NCBI RefSeq assembly: GCF_029784165.1
Contig: NC_073696.1
Location: forward strand, 41,433,858-41,497,857
Reading direction: 5' to 3'
DNA: 64,000 nt
Source of the DNA: Wyeomyia smithii
Lineage: Eukaryota > Arthropoda > Insecta > Diptera > Culicidae
In this document: piece after piece, positions 44,640-57,234 of the stretch
Layout of the letters: each line of letters begins with the position of its first letter
Numbering within the stretch: position 1 is the stretch's first letter
The notes under the pieces: model-generated
The model's database searches: none
The model's input: the letters and a program-made list of their open reading frames with translations, nothing else
What the model was told of the DNA's origin: nothing
Position numbers and translations under genes: made by a program

Positions 44640-45240
44640 CAGGATGAATTTCCTTGTTTTGGAAGTTTTGGTAACTAATTAACCTTGAGCGAGAAAAATG
44701 ATTCTAAGCTCAACTTAGTAGGCCATTTTCTATTCTGTTTATTTCTGGCTTTCAAACGCGTGTTTTGGCGACTCTGGACTCAATTTGAAATCATTCATTT
44801 GTTTTTTCTTTTGTGACTTCTACCGTTTCTCTACGATTTTAAGTATTATTCATTTTCAGCCTTCAAAAGTGTTGCGAAGATTCTGGGATCAATTTTGGAG
44901 CATTTATTTTGGCCTTTTCTAACTGCTCAGTAATTTTGAGCTCAATTCGAGTTTTTTCCTACGCTGGCTTCATCTAAAATCATTTTTCAGGTTGACCCTA
45001 TCAAACCTTTAAAAGCTTTTTACGATTTTTCTGAGATCAATTACAGATACATTTCTGTTCTTGCATTTTCTTGAATTTTAAAAACTTTCTCTGGAGATTT
45101 TAGTTTGATTTGGAATCTCTTTTATTATGGAATTTTCAGGCTCTTGAAACATGGGATCATCTTCTTTCTCGACCTTTTCTGACCATCAAAAGCACTTTTT
45201 GTCTTTTCTGATTTTATTTTGGTATTATTTAATTGAATTT
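44640..45240. repeat. Decayed tandem repeat, left part
   Basis: Units of roughly 80-90 bp recur with words such as ACGATTTT, GAGCTCAATT, AAATCATTTTTC and GGCCTTTTCT. The same family resumes at 51560-52170, so the intervening DNA split one array. Divergence between units is high. Confidence 0.6.
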
Positions 45241-45660
45241 TTTGTTTACCCAATAGCGTGGACTCGAACCTTTTTAAATTTGGTACCTGTGGGTTACTTA
45301 GTGTTTTACAACAATAAACTGAACTAACAATATTCCTAACTATGGAGATTATTCGTAGTTCCAATACTCGAGACAACGAATTTAAAAACTGTGTCAAAAG
45401 TTTAGCGTTGAATGGCAGGACTTGTCGAGTTATAATTAATCACACTTCTAACGAACAGTGCAGTGGAACAGCAAGCCAAGGAGAAATTATCAGGCTCTGC
45501 TCACGACGCCCTTGTCATGGCAACAGTTTCACTGAGAGTACCGATCAGGATAGTTTCCTGATCAATTTGCGCAAGAACACGGATGAACAGTGCGCGAAAA
45601 AAATTACCAGTGGACATCCAACCAGATTTTTCTGCATCTAACTTACGTGGGCGTAACGAT

Positions 45661-46112
45661 TCAATCCGTAAACAAAGCGTACAGAAGAATTAAGCGTGAC
45701 TCGTAGCCTATCCATGGAGCCTGCACTTGGTTTTCGTGAAGTAGCTTGCTAAAGATAAAATGAGGTAATATCAACGAATTGATTAGTTTCAGACATGTTG
45801 GGATAGGAGCAGAGGTAGTGAAACCGTATAGTGATTTACTGCATTTATGGTTTATTAGATTGTTCCATTTCAGATCGGCCTGGAAAATAAAACCGAGATA
45901 TTTCGCATTCAACGTCCACTGAATTGGTTGCCCATCAATATTAACGGGGGGTAAAAGATTAATTTGAGCTGTAGTACTTCTCCGGTGGCCCATTCATCAG
46001 AAAAACTGCTTTGCTCTTCGCTTGTTTTATAAATACCTGATTCCACTGGGACCATTCCATATTTAATGCGAGATCTCCATTCATCATAATAATAACCAGT
46101 GGTGGGAATCAT
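45661..46112 (-). pseudogene. Non-LTR RT C-terminal fragment
   Basis: The minus strand reads WSQWNQVF, then INLLPPVNIDGQPIQWTLNA, KYLGFIFQADLKWNNLI and KSLYGF. The pattern GxxI.W...KYLG..D..L.W..HI lies after the catalytic centre of Jockey/I-type RTs. It is cut at its 5' side by the CAGTGGTGG element at 46097 and has one frameshift. Confidence 0.6.
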
Positions 46113-46615
46113 TCCGCTAATTCGCTTATCGCTAGTTAGCGACGCTAATATTAAGTTAAGGGTTTAGCGATTTCCCTAATTTTTCAGCTGGTTAGCGAAA
46201 CTGTTAGCGTCGCTAAAATTTTGGCCTTCGAAACGCTAATTGCTAACTCTCTGGATTTTGTAGAGAAGCGAGAATAGAACTATTTAGAAAATCTGTGAAT
46301 TGCTGATGGCGCACGTAAATTGCTTTTATTTTTTTTTTTTTATAAAACTGTATATTTCAAACTTTATTTACAAATACATAACACAGTTATGGTTTTTATC
46401 CTAACTTAAAGCTAAATGTTACAGGAGATGCCGTTTACCTGCGGCGTTCTCGGGATTACTTTATTATTCGTTAGTGTTCGGAAGGGTGTCTTAGCCTATC
46501 TTATTTTATGTTAATCTAACCGATTACCCGCGGTAGCCCGGGGTTAGTACCTATATTGCACCACTCACACGTTCTCACAATTTAATCATATAAACATAGG
46601 CTGGTTATAGCACAT

Positions 46616-49600
46616 TCACCCACCTTCCAAACTCTTTTTATAAAATTTCTGTGAATTCCATCTTTTGTCATACAAATATTGTTGAAAACTTGTTACATTT
46701 CCATTGGCATATTGTTTAAGATTGTATTCAATACAAATTGTAACTAACCACAAACATGTTTTACTCTGGAAACTTCTATAATGTATATCTTTCCCTAGAA
46801 TTTCTACAGGATCTTTCAGTTGTAATTTTAAACCGTTTTTAATTTTAAGAGCCACCCATTTCCACACACTCTCACTTCCTTTGCACAATTTGATTCGATG
46901 TTTGACTGAATCGACTCGATCACATACTGTGCACATGTTATCACTTATTCCTCTGATCTTGTGTTTGAACATTTTTTCTTTTGTTGGAACAATGTCATTG
47001 AGCATCAAAAATAAGGCTTCTTTGGTTTTAGAATCAATATAGCATTTGTTTAAGTTCTCCCAGAGTGCTCCCCATGGGTTATTCGGAAACTTCAGCTGAA
47101 TTTTTGGAATAATATTCTTCTTACTAAGAAGGTCTTTTTGCCTAGCCACTTCCAGAGCATCGGATATCCATTCATGTGCATTTCTTGTCAAAATACGATT
47201 CTTCTGTGCTATCATGAATTCATCTTTCCCATCATTTTGATGGAAAAGTAAATTTTTTATATATAAAGCTTTCGATTTACTTTCTACATCAACCAGTGAT
47301 AGACCACCTCTACAGACATCTAAGTACAATTGATTCATTTCGACCTGATATAACCCGAGATTTTTGAAGACAAAATTCCGGCAAATTGTTCTAATTTCTG
47401 CAATATGGCAATTATTTGGCGGGTAGATTTGTGCCAAATACCATAGTTTCGAGAGAATCAAGGTGTTTAAAATCCATGTTTTCTGGTAGACATTTAGAAA
47501 CCGCTTTTGATGTAATGTTATCAAATACTTTATTGTTTTAATAATTAATAAATAGTTTTTATCGACTGTGCCTTTGAATTTGTAATGTATATCTATTCCC
47601 AAAATTTTCAAAGATCTAACTTCTTGGAGGATGTGTGGACCTGATATACAGTCATTAAACCTCATAAATGCAGATTTGTTAGTATTCAATTTAATTTTGG
47701 CGTAAATGCTAAAATAATTGATCAACTCCAGAACCTTGTCGAATTCGTGATTGTTCCGAATAAGGATGCTGATATCATCTGCATAAACAATAGCTTTGAT
47801 AAAGTTATCGTCTATGAGAATTCCTTGAACATTGTCATAAAGCATTCGAATCAAGGGTTCTATATAGAGTACAAACAGAGCCATGCTAAGGGGACAGCCT
47901 TGTCGAACTGATGACCGAACTGGGATATTTTTAGTTAAGTATTTTTGTACAACTTGCGAATACAGTCAACGAAAACCCGAGGGAAACCAAATTTTTCTAG
48001 TATCGACCATAAAATGTTGTGATCAACTCGGTCAAAAGCTTTCTCTAGATCTAAACTAACTAGAAGCATTTTGATTCTTCTCGACTGATTGGCCTTAACT
48101 GTAAGATTTCTAAGTGTTTTTATGTTGGAAATACATGATTTTCCAGTTATGCAAGCAGCTTGACCTGGCCCTATTATTTCAGGCAACAGAGGCTGTAGAC
48201 GATTCATCAGAATTTTAGCGAGAAGTTTGTAATCACAATTCAACATACTAATTGGTCTTCTATCGCATAATTCGAAGGATTTTTCCTTCTTTGGAACTAG
48301 AGCTACGATTCCTTCGACAAAACTAGAAGGTGGAAAAGAAGTTAGAAAATAAGTATTTAACAACTCGAGCAAGTCATTCTTAATTTCTGCAAAAAAAAAC
48401 GGAATAAAATTCGTATGTAAGCCCATCTGGACCTGGGCTTTTCTTCTTGTTACTTTGCTGTAGAGCATTAACTAATTCTCCTAATTCAATCGGCCTGCTT
48501 AGTGCAAGATTATGCTCTGTGGAAAGACTGGTTTCAATGAAGCTCAAAATTTTATTCGCTTCTGGTCCTGAGTGAGTCGTGTTGTCATTATCGAAAAGTT
48601 TAGAAAAGTGTTGTTCTAGAAAGTGTTTGATGTCTTTGGGTTTTGATGTAATCTCACCACCAACGTTAATTTTCGTTATGTTTCTGCTGTAATTATTAAC
48701 AATTTTCTTTGAAATTTGATACAGACTGATTTTTTCATCCTCAAGTATTGAGTCACAAGATATTTTCATATTTAAATTTTTGATACGATTCTGTTCTATA
48801 TTCATTAACTTTGATTTGACAAACGAAAGCTCTTTAGATACATCTTCTTTGTTTTTCTGCTTTATTGATATTTCTTTCAGACAGTCATATAGAAAATTTT
48901 TCGATGATTCGACTTGTCGTCTTATTTCGAAGGTCCTTGTCTTAAAAAACGATTTAACTTTCGGTTTAAAGTGTTTATTCCACCACTTAGATAAGTCATT
49001 TGAATAAGATGTTCTGTTACGTAAATCACGAATAACTGATACAAATTCATTATAAACAGTCTCGTCACGCAGAATTATGGGATTTATTTTCCAGTAACCC
49101 CTTCCCGTGGGTGTAACATTGGAGTTAGAATTCACTTTATACTTTAACAATATCGCATGGTGGTCTGTAAAACACGTGGCATACGATTCAAAGGTACCAG
49201 TAATTTTAAGAAAATCTTCTGGGGCGTATATTCTATCCAACCTGGACATAGAATCTCCTCTATAAAAGGTATAAATTGTTTTCCCCATTTTAGTTCTTCC
49301 AATATCGACTAGTTTAAGATCGCTTATCAATGTTTTTAAACCATAGCAAATATTTTTGACTACACCGTTAGAGTCACTATTCAAAAGAATGCAATTGAAA
49401 TCGCCTAGGATTATGTTCGGTTGGTCAATTGATAGATGTGGAACTATTTCTTCTGCGAACAAAGTATCACGTTCTTTGCGATATTTCGACCCAGAATGAG
49501 CATAGATATTGATGAAGTTGAACCTCTCAATGGAGATAGATAAAATTCTTCCATTGGGATGCATTAAAACATTCGAGAAGTCAAAACTTTTTCGTATCAA

Positions 49601-49807
49601 AACAGCCGTTCCATTACACTCGCCACTAGTATTGACAATGGAGAGGTGACTAGGCAAAAAATTGAAATTATCAAAGGCAACTTCTTGCAAAAAAACAAAA
49701 TCAATGTCATTGTTCCATATAAAGTCTTTCAATAGTCCGCGCTTTACAGCAGAAGTAATTGAGTTAATATTTATACTTGCTATTTTCCTCGAAAACATGG
49801 TTATCAA
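46616..49807 (-). pseudogene. L1-clade ORF2: AP endonuclease + RT (two frameshifts)
   Basis: About 1060 codons. Endonuclease: ININSITSAVKRGLL, FLQEVAF, NIYAHSGSKYRKERD, IILGDFNCILL, RLDRIYAPEDF, FTDHHAILL. RT: KSPGPDGLTYEFY, ISMLNCDYKLLAKILMNRLQ, SLDLEKAFDRVDHNILW, VRQGCPLSMALFVLYIEPL and YADD (about 47780). The C-terminus has a CTVCDRVDSVKHRIKLC zinc-finger-like motif, as in L1. The frame breaks twice, at a nine-A run (48390-48399, plus strand) and near 47940. Both are homopolymer slips, so the copy is otherwise well preserved. The start is probably the second Met (MFSRKIAS). Confidence 0.92.
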
Positions 49808-49808
49808 G

Positions 49809-50783
49809 TTATTTAGTTTGTCTTCTTTGTTTCTTAGCGTTACCTTTTTTCTCGACCATGTGCCAGCCTTGCTGACCTATCGTGACCAGTGAATTGCTGC
49901 CCTTCTTATTTTCCAATACACATCGTTCGACGTCGCTGCTTGATTCTGGTTTCGCACGCTTCAACAAAATCTGACGATCTACCTCGGCAATGTCGTCGTC
50001 CATGTGTACATTTGTTTCATCTTGGTCACAAACAGTTTCCTTCATGCAGCTCTCGTCGCTGATGTTTCTAACTGCTGCTTGCTTCACTGCGTTGGGTTGA
50101 TCAAGGCTGGTTAAAGGGGGGAAAGAGATGGAAGACGTAAACGGTTGAGATAAAGTCTGCCACGTGGGATATTGGAATGTGCATTATTCGTAGAGCTGTT
50201 GCTGTCCTTCGAAATGTCTGCCAGTTTCGGACATTTCGATTTCACATGTCCTTCTTCTTTACAGAAAAAGCATCTATTCTTCAACCCGTCGTAGAATATT
50301 CGGACACGGATGTGCCCAATGTACATGTGCGCTGGAATCTCCTTTGACACCTCCATATGGACTCCTCTGATGCCGGTGTAGATGTTAGCGTTTGGAAACT
50401 TCTCTCGGACATGTTGACGGATTGTTCCGTACTGTCCCAGTATGTATTGGATCTCACGATCGCCGATCTCCGGTGGGAGATTGATTATCCTCACGTACCT
50501 GAAGATCCGAGAAGCCTGATCAATTGTCACTTTTGCCGTGGTCTTGTCTTCGTAATGGAAAATGTAGTATTCCTCCGTTTCTGCCATGAACTTTGTAAAT
50601 TGTTTTACCAGCGAACTTGATGTAAAACTGGCTACCGTTCTCATCCTTGTAGATGCTGTGAATTTCAGCTGCAGGGACTTTTTGGCTTTCTATGGAAAAC
50701 TTCAGAACTTCCAAATACGAAGGCGTCTTGCTTCCCGGTGCAAAGGTTAGCTTAACAGTTCTTTCGCAAGCTGTTGGCCATTT
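49809..50783 (-). pseudogene. L1-clade ORF1 with RRM-like fold and one CCHC knuckle (broken)
   Basis: I place the start at ATG 50781-50783 (MANSLR), which continues after a one-base shift as RTVKLTFAPGSKTPSYLEVL. Then ESQKVPAAEIHSIYKD, a shift near 50610, TTAKVTIDQASRIFRYVRII, NLPPEIGDREIQYILGQYGT, YTGIRGVHMEV and the zinc knuckle CFFCKEEGHVKSKC (50270-50230). After another shift near 50110 the acidic, Lys-rich tail ends at 49809, two bases before ORF2. ORF1 binds element RNA as a chaperone. Three frameshifts make it a pseudogene. Confidence 0.85.
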
Positions 50784-51544
50784 TAACTCTTCCTTATAAG
50801 AAAGTTTCCGCTTAACAAAGGAAAAATGAATATCACTATCTAAAACAATAGCCCAGAGGACTATTGTTTTAATCTCAAAATCGTACTTGGTTGGATCACT
50901 CTATAGATACGTCCGTATCACACGAGCTCACGTCCGAGAATCCTTCGAAAGATGAACATACTTTACTGCGAAAGTTTCTTTTGTTAATCTTTTTACCTTA
51001 GAATGGAGTTCCAGCTATCGTACATGCCACAGGAGCATTTTGAAGAACAAGCTCAAGGTCTAGATTGAATTTTCGGCACACCAAGAACTTTTGTAAATTG
51101 CAATGCGCTTGAAATTATGACAACATTGGTTCTACTTTTTCGATTCAGAGAATAATTGAATTTTTATGAAAATTTTCCTAAAAGTATCTGTTTTTAATAC
51201 AAGATGAATAGCTTTTGTTACTCCTTGTTTTTACAAAATCAAGCATGAACGCCGTTTTGTGGACCTCTTACTATAAATAGCTCTAAAAAGTAATTGTTTT
51301 CGTTTGTTTAAACACAAAACATCAAAGTGATTCAAATAATACAAAACACAAGCAATAAGTATAGCGATATGACTATTTACATATTAAGTTGGCGATTAGC
51401 GATTAGCGAAAGTTCCGCTAACGTGGGTTTGGCGTTTAGCGCTAAGCGATTATCGAGCTAAATTTTCCGGTTAGCAGCTTAGCGATTAGCGTCGCTAAAT
51501 TTTCGGTTGGCGGTGACCACCACTGCTGATTCCACTGAGACCAT

Positions 51545-52170
51545 TCCATAATTTTAGGAGATCTCCAGATCTGGCCTCCAGAAGCGATTTTTATTCACTC
51601 TAAATCTTGGATAAGTTCTTCATGAAGCCTTTGCTTTTTATGGAGCATTCTGGCCTTCGAGAACCGTTCTTTGAATGATTCCGAGCTAAATCTTAATCAT
51701 TTTTTTTTCTTATTTGACCTTCTCGGGCCTGTAGATGCGATTTTATGATGGCTCTGAGCTCAAAATTTTTTCAAAACCGTAGAAAAACGCTACGATTTTT
51801 AGCTTAATTTGGGATTATTTTCTATTTCCTTTTCAGGATTGTTCTTTTCGGTGGTTTCGAACTCAATTTGGAAACATTTTTCATTGGAGTTCTTTGGCAT
51901 TTCTAACTCTTGGAAGGATTTTTCGATTTTTAGCTCAGTTTTAGATCTATTTCCACGTTGGCCTAATCTCGCTTTTCGGCAATTCTATGCTCAAATTGGT
52001 ATCATTTTTCATTTTGTCGTTTAAATCGTTTACTGATATCTCTCAGCCTAATTTAAAATCGTTTTCGTTTTTCGGTCTTCAGAGGGGTTTTCGACGATTT
52101 CTAGCTTAATCTGAGATTATATTCAGTTTAGATCTTTTCTGGCTATTAGCAGCGTATTTAGGTGCGGTGA
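51545..52170. repeat. Decayed tandem repeat, right part
   Basis: Same unit family as 44640-45240: CGATTTTTAGCTTAATTTGGGA, AGCTCAGTTTTAGATC-like and TTTTCGGC words recur about every 80-90 bp. The right end is near 52170. Confidence 0.6.
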
Positions 52171-52179
52171 TTAGAGACT

Positions 52180-52689
52180 GGCAACAAGGTCAATTAAGTG
52201 CTGTGCGAGCTCTGCCTCTACGTAATGTTTTATTCACAAAGATTGTTTGCCTGGAAATAAAAATAGCACAAATAGTGGAATCTCAAAATTAAGGTTTACT
52301 TCTGTCTGGAATAGTGGAGGGGGAAATCGGTGGATCGTTCGGAACATGATAAGAAAAATTTATTATTTTTGAAGTTTTGTTTATGTTGAGCTCAGACGGA
52401 TCAGTCACGAAAAGTGTCGACTAAATTTTTACGCTCGCAGCGCCAGTGCCGTTCACTGGCGGGTAGGCGAATTAGCAAGTAGGGTTGCCCATGGAACAGA
52501 TGGACAGTTTCAAATTTACGATTGATTGTGAGATTGATTGACGAAAATTTTCGTAAAGCGTGAACAAGATATTTTATGCTATTCACTAAGGTCGCTTTTT
52601 ACGCGGATTCTGGAATTTACGCGGTTTTTTTACGCGGATTCCGGAATTCATGCGGCACGTATCCCCCGGAAGGACTTATTTTGTCAAGA
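52180..52689. other. No gene; TTACGCGGATTC words near 52600
   Basis: TTTTTACGCGGATTC and TTTACGCGG repeat several times at 52596-52650, leading into the SINE copy. Otherwise nothing. Confidence 0.4.
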
Positions 52690-52985
52690 GGAACCTTCCT
52701 CCTACCAACAACGCGTCACAATTACAATTTCCTGAAGAGAACTATTATACGTTGCTCAGACCAGTTTTACTATAAGAGGGACTTATTTTTGTTAGGATGA
52801 AAGTCGACAGGGATACTACAGAATTTAGCTTGAAGGAAGGGTATGTAGTGGGGAGCCTGCGAAAAAACCCATGTTAAAGTCCTTTGACAACCAAATGGCC
52901 TGATTCTACTAAGATTCGAACCCACGACCACCCGCTTTTCAAAGCGGACTCTTTAATCTTGCGGCTACGAAGCTCTCCTTGCTGA
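52690..52985 (-). repeat. tRNA-derived SINE, copy 2
   Basis: Closely similar to 690-1003. The minus strand has the GGTTCGAATC B-box and a CCGCTTTGAAAAGCGG anticodon-arm-like hairpin, better preserved than in copy 1. Confidence 0.7.
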
Positions 52986-53189
52986 TTTAAGTTTGTATGC
53001 GACTTCATAATGAACGTTGGGTTTTCTAATTTTTTGTTTTTCCATTTTTGTATCGAGAACTTTTTGATTCGTTTCCTTAAATATGTACTTGATATGGAAA
53101 TATAAAAATTGGAATAATTTCTGATACAAAACACGCGCACGTGTGCCTGGCATCTTTACTGTTGGTTTAAACCGGTTTTAAATCGTAGA

Positions 53190-53395
53190 ATTTACAATAT
53201 CGGTATAGTAGAATAGTAAGCGTGTAGAAGGAAGAGTATCACATTACACACAAGCACTGATAAACAATAATAATAGGCATGCCACTTCTCAATATCGGTA
53301 TGGTTAATAATAAGAAGTGCGACATACAGCAGACACACGGGTATATCTCACAATAGATCTACGATTCTGGGCGCAGTGAGGAAGTCTATACAGGA
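53190..53395 (+). repeat. Dispersed repeat, inverted copy of 485-690
   Basis: Matches the minus strand of 485-690, including CACAATAGATC, GCGCAGTGAGGAAGTC and AATAGGCATGCCACTTCTC. It again lies next to a copy of the same SINE. Confidence 0.55.
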
Positions 53396-56300
53396 AAAAA
53401 AAGATATGATCCCATATAGAGCAGTATTACTGATTTCGATTAATCAAAATAAATTTCTTTGCATTATAAATCACGTGAAAAATTGGAAATTTGTACTACC
53501 TTGTGCAAAAATATTGGTTTGTCTTGTCCAATTTTCTAGAAGCGTATATATTTTACGTTCTTATTAATCGGAATCAAATTCCTTAATACTAGATACTTTA
53601 GTTATTTATTTAGTTAGTTTGATAACGAAATAACTGTAACCGTATGCAAATTCACCGAAAATCAGCTCAGCGAAACTAGGCTATCGCAAAGGCTAACCGC
53701 TGCCTCACATCGAATAGCGCGCTTCCTCGCATTTTAACTAACAAGAAAATTTAATTTTCTCCAAAACCATACGACGTAACCACCCAATTGTGAATTCACC
53801 TCTGCAGCAATCTCTTCAGCAATCGGATGAGAGTTTATGGTACAATGGGGAGCTTCATGTGTAGACACAATTATAAAGACTTGAGTAACACGTTTGAACT
53901 AGGACAAAAGCCGTCCCATTGACAACAAAGTTAACTCGCTTTTGGTAAATTCTATTTTTAGAAACAATGTAACGTGCTGTGGTAGGAAACCTAGCACACC
54001 GTAAGTTGCTTTATAAAACGTGATATGACTAATAAAATAGAGCCGTGACTGAGCGTGATTCACGACTTAATAAAGGGAATTTCACATGACAAATAAATTT
54101 CAATGTTGACGGCATTCTTTGTCATATTTCATTTACATTGTGATCGCTAGGACTACAACCATACCTAAACCATTCTGTAATACTCAACAAATGGTAACGA
54201 TATCATTATGGCAGACGTTGCTGCAGCGGATAAATTGGCGCCATTCACAAGCACACGTTAGGATTCCATGGCATAGAGTAGAAAAAAAACGCGGGAGTAG
54301 CTTTCGTTTTATGTAGTGTGCTTTCCATTTTCACTTGCCATTAAAATCTACTACAAGCTAACAATCTGGTGGACACGAGCGAAGTCTTAAAAACTTATTC
54401 GATTAGCATTTTTCTTTTATTTTAGCATTTTTATGGAGCAGTATGTAAATTTCCATTTCTTTCCCTGGCAATCGCCATTTTACGCCAGAAGAAAGTTTTT
54501 TCGTTTGCAAAGTCAAGAAGCAACAAGTGGTTTAAACATTTAAATATTCCATTCGAATACAAACGCCGTCGAAAAGTACCGATTTAAAGATTGTTGCATC
54601 CACCACAGTGGGAGCGGATACGTAAGGAGATGCACCGTATGCAAGATCGTCCGATTAAGTTGAGCAGGGCAACTGTAGATGACACATGAATCAATCCAAT
54701 TTTAACGACCACCCTCGAAATCAAGCCAATAGAATGTGCTATTCATTGTGGCAAGTCGGTTCAGATTTATCACGAGCAACCCGTACCTAATGCTGTCCCA
54801 CGAGAGAACTTCGACAGAATTCAATTCGTTTCAATAATCCTCACAAATGAAAGTTCAATACGTTTGCTGTTGATAGCTGATACGGCGCTGGTGGAAGGTG
54901 GATTGGGTGACTTAAGTCGCATATATGAACCGTACCGTCTTCTGATTGCTTGTTCTCAGCTCCGTATACTTTTCCATCAAATGGTTGAGACGATAAAAAT
55001 CGATTTCCTGCTCGGTTGTTTTGTAACCATTCATGCTATTGTTTGTCCCGATTGGCACTGCTTCAGATATGTTCGATTTCGTTAGGATTAGCGGGAGATT
55101 CGATCAAATGCATTTGTGTTCTGCCGAAACAGTAAACTGTCTGAAGCATTTTCTTTGCTTGCTCTGTTTTCCGAAAATCACCCTCCTTCGACTACGGTTA
55201 CGCTCGCCGTTCGGATAGTAAGTGAAACTAAATCCTGTAGTGCAAGATAAAACGTAAGATAGCGTGGTTTATTAGTCACTCCATTGACGCAGTAACATAC
55301 GAATGCTATTTTCAGGAGTAGGTATATTTCGTTTTATTTATATTCCTTCCACAAGTATTGATCGCATAATAAACAATAACATCGATCGAACTGAAGCAGC
55401 ACTTAATTTCGAACGAATCATTCGAAAGGACAAACAAACATAGACTTTATTGTTGTGGAAAAGTCAAATATATTCTTTTGTATATAGGTACGTTTGAAAA
55501 ATGTTTTTAAAATGAGACTCCCATCCAATCGTTACAAGTGTACTAGGGATTAGAGCACACAAATCGAAAATCCACCCATAAATATAATGAAACGTGCTAA
55601 CCGAAAGCCATAGAAAAGCGAAACATGGGTGCGCGACCGATTTTCGACATCCCCAGATTGATGATTAAGCTTTTGTTTCGTCTCTCAGTGGTTAAATGTG
55701 ACCACCAATCTAGCACTAATGGAAAAAGGGGCGTGAGGTGTGAAAAGGATTTTGTGCTCCATCTCCTTCGGATTTTCCAAGCCCACAGTTCAAGTAAACT
55801 GACAAATGATCCCGCAACCGTTTGTGCTGCAGAGGCAGCAGCTTAGCGTTGGTATGTGTATGTGCATGTGTGGATTTTAGGGAGAAATTTTACCGCACCG
55901 GTAAGCCATATACGTGATGGATCACGGTTTCTCTGTCGCAACCTAACGAGGGTGTATCACTCAGCATCTCAAATGGCGCGGAAAATTGAGGCTTTCGTTC
56001 GCCAGTTGAGAAAACGACCGCAATAAACGGTAGAGGGCAATGAATGCGCAGCTCTTAAAATTGGCTCGTGCTGATCTGACTGCGCAAAATAATAGAGTCA
56101 TCAAAGTCGTTAGCGCCAAACGAAGGCATCAGGAAGATTTTACGGCTATGTTTTCTAACACGTTTACTGGCTGTCAATCTGTGACGGTACTTAGAACGTC
56201 TTTTGAATTGATTCAACAATTCGACTAAAGGGTACGATTAAAACATTTTACTATCTTTATTCTATCCAATATTTTTCATACTTGTTGGTTAGGAATGGAA

Positions 56301-56650
56301 GTTGCTGACCTAGTAACAATACATACAAATAGCAGTTTCAATTGTAAGAATGTAAATCATCTTGGCTAGAGCATAATTATTTCAATCCAACCCGGATGAA
56401 TGACAAGCTTTACACTAGAGAGTTACAAATCAGCTCCAGCAAAACACGCACCACATTCGTCGCCGATCGGTGTTCCATAAATTCGGATTTAATCTTCAAT
56501 CGCATAACACAACCCAAACACGAAATGATAGAGAAAGATATCAGTGCGGCTGCCATCCATAAATCACCTCGCAGCATAATGACTTTTTCCATGAGCGACC
56601 GGGGATGACAAGTTCAATCTGTTGAGAATCTGACAAAATAACGAACAGCT
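53396..56650. other. 3.2 kb without a recognisable gene
   Basis: Several short frames, none with a motif. It may be unique intergenic sequence leading to the promoter candidate at 56681. Confidence 0.5.
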
Positions 56651-56680
56651 GGGGCCAAACTGGGCGCTGCGCTTGCCAAA

Positions 56681-56716
56681 TATAAATCACTTTCAGGCAT
56701 CCAACCAGTCAGTTAT
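56681..56716 (+). promoter_or_regulatory. Candidate TATA + initiator core promoter
   Basis: TATAAAT starts at 56681, and TCAGTT has its A at 56711, exactly 30 bp downstream, which is the canonical insect TATA-Inr spacing. Upstream (56650-56680) is GC-richer than its surroundings. Downstream, AACGCTTGTGAGCTT (56862-56876) could offer a splice donor. No coding exon follows before the Helitron-like element at 57096, so any gene would need a long intron or a non-coding product. Confidence 0.4.
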
Positions 56717-57234
56717 TCACCCTGAACGTTCGTGGGAGCAAGCAAGCTTTCTGGCTATCCTCTGAAAATAAAATTGAGCTACTTCATCAAACAGCTTTCC
56801 GCAATCGGGAGGGCGGCTGTGAAGTGCACTCGATTTGTCTGACAGAAACCAAAGAAAATGTGAACGCTTGTGAGCTTGTGGAAAGTTTTCCACTACTAGT
56901 ACCGGCGACACAGTCGCCATTCTGTGGTTTTATGTTGACTTGCCTTTGTATGGTTCAATTTTCATGTGTACCATTTAATAGTCGATTAGATAGTATATAT
57001 AAATGATAACATATTAAATTGATTTTTGCTCTGGGAAAAACATATACAAGAAAGATGTGCTTCGTATATTGTTTTCTGCTTTATTGCTTTTTAGAAATCT
57101 ATCTATCTATCTATCTCTACATATAAAAATGCAGTCCGGTCTGTCTGATCCAAATAGACTTGGAAACTACTGAATAGATTGGTGTGAAATTTAGTATATG
57201 GGGGTTTTTGGGACCGAGAAACGATCCTATGATG

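Larger units (their letters stand above)
46324..51092 (-). mobile_element. L1-clade non-LTR retrotransposon
   Basis: Minus strand: 5' UTR, ORF1 (50783-49809), ORF2 (49807-46616), 3' UTR and poly(A) (T run at 46324-46341). GTAAATTGC at 46315-46323 and 51093-51101 may be the target duplication, giving a length of about 4.77 kb. It lies inside the CAGTGGTGG element, so it is the younger of the two. Confidence 0.85.
46097..51525. mobile_element. CAGTGGTGG-ended DNA element carrying an L1 insertion
   Basis: The left end CAGTGGTGG (46097-46105) and the right end CCACCACTG (51517-51525) are perfect inverted ends. Both subterminal regions (46110-46260 and 51390-51510) are packed with GCTAATCGC, TTAGCGATTAGCG and TAGCGACGCTAA words. 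The terminal sequence and style suggest hAT. No 8 bp duplication is evident; instead about 45 bp of flank is repeated on both sides. Without the L1 the element would be only about 0.65 kb. Confidence 0.65.
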
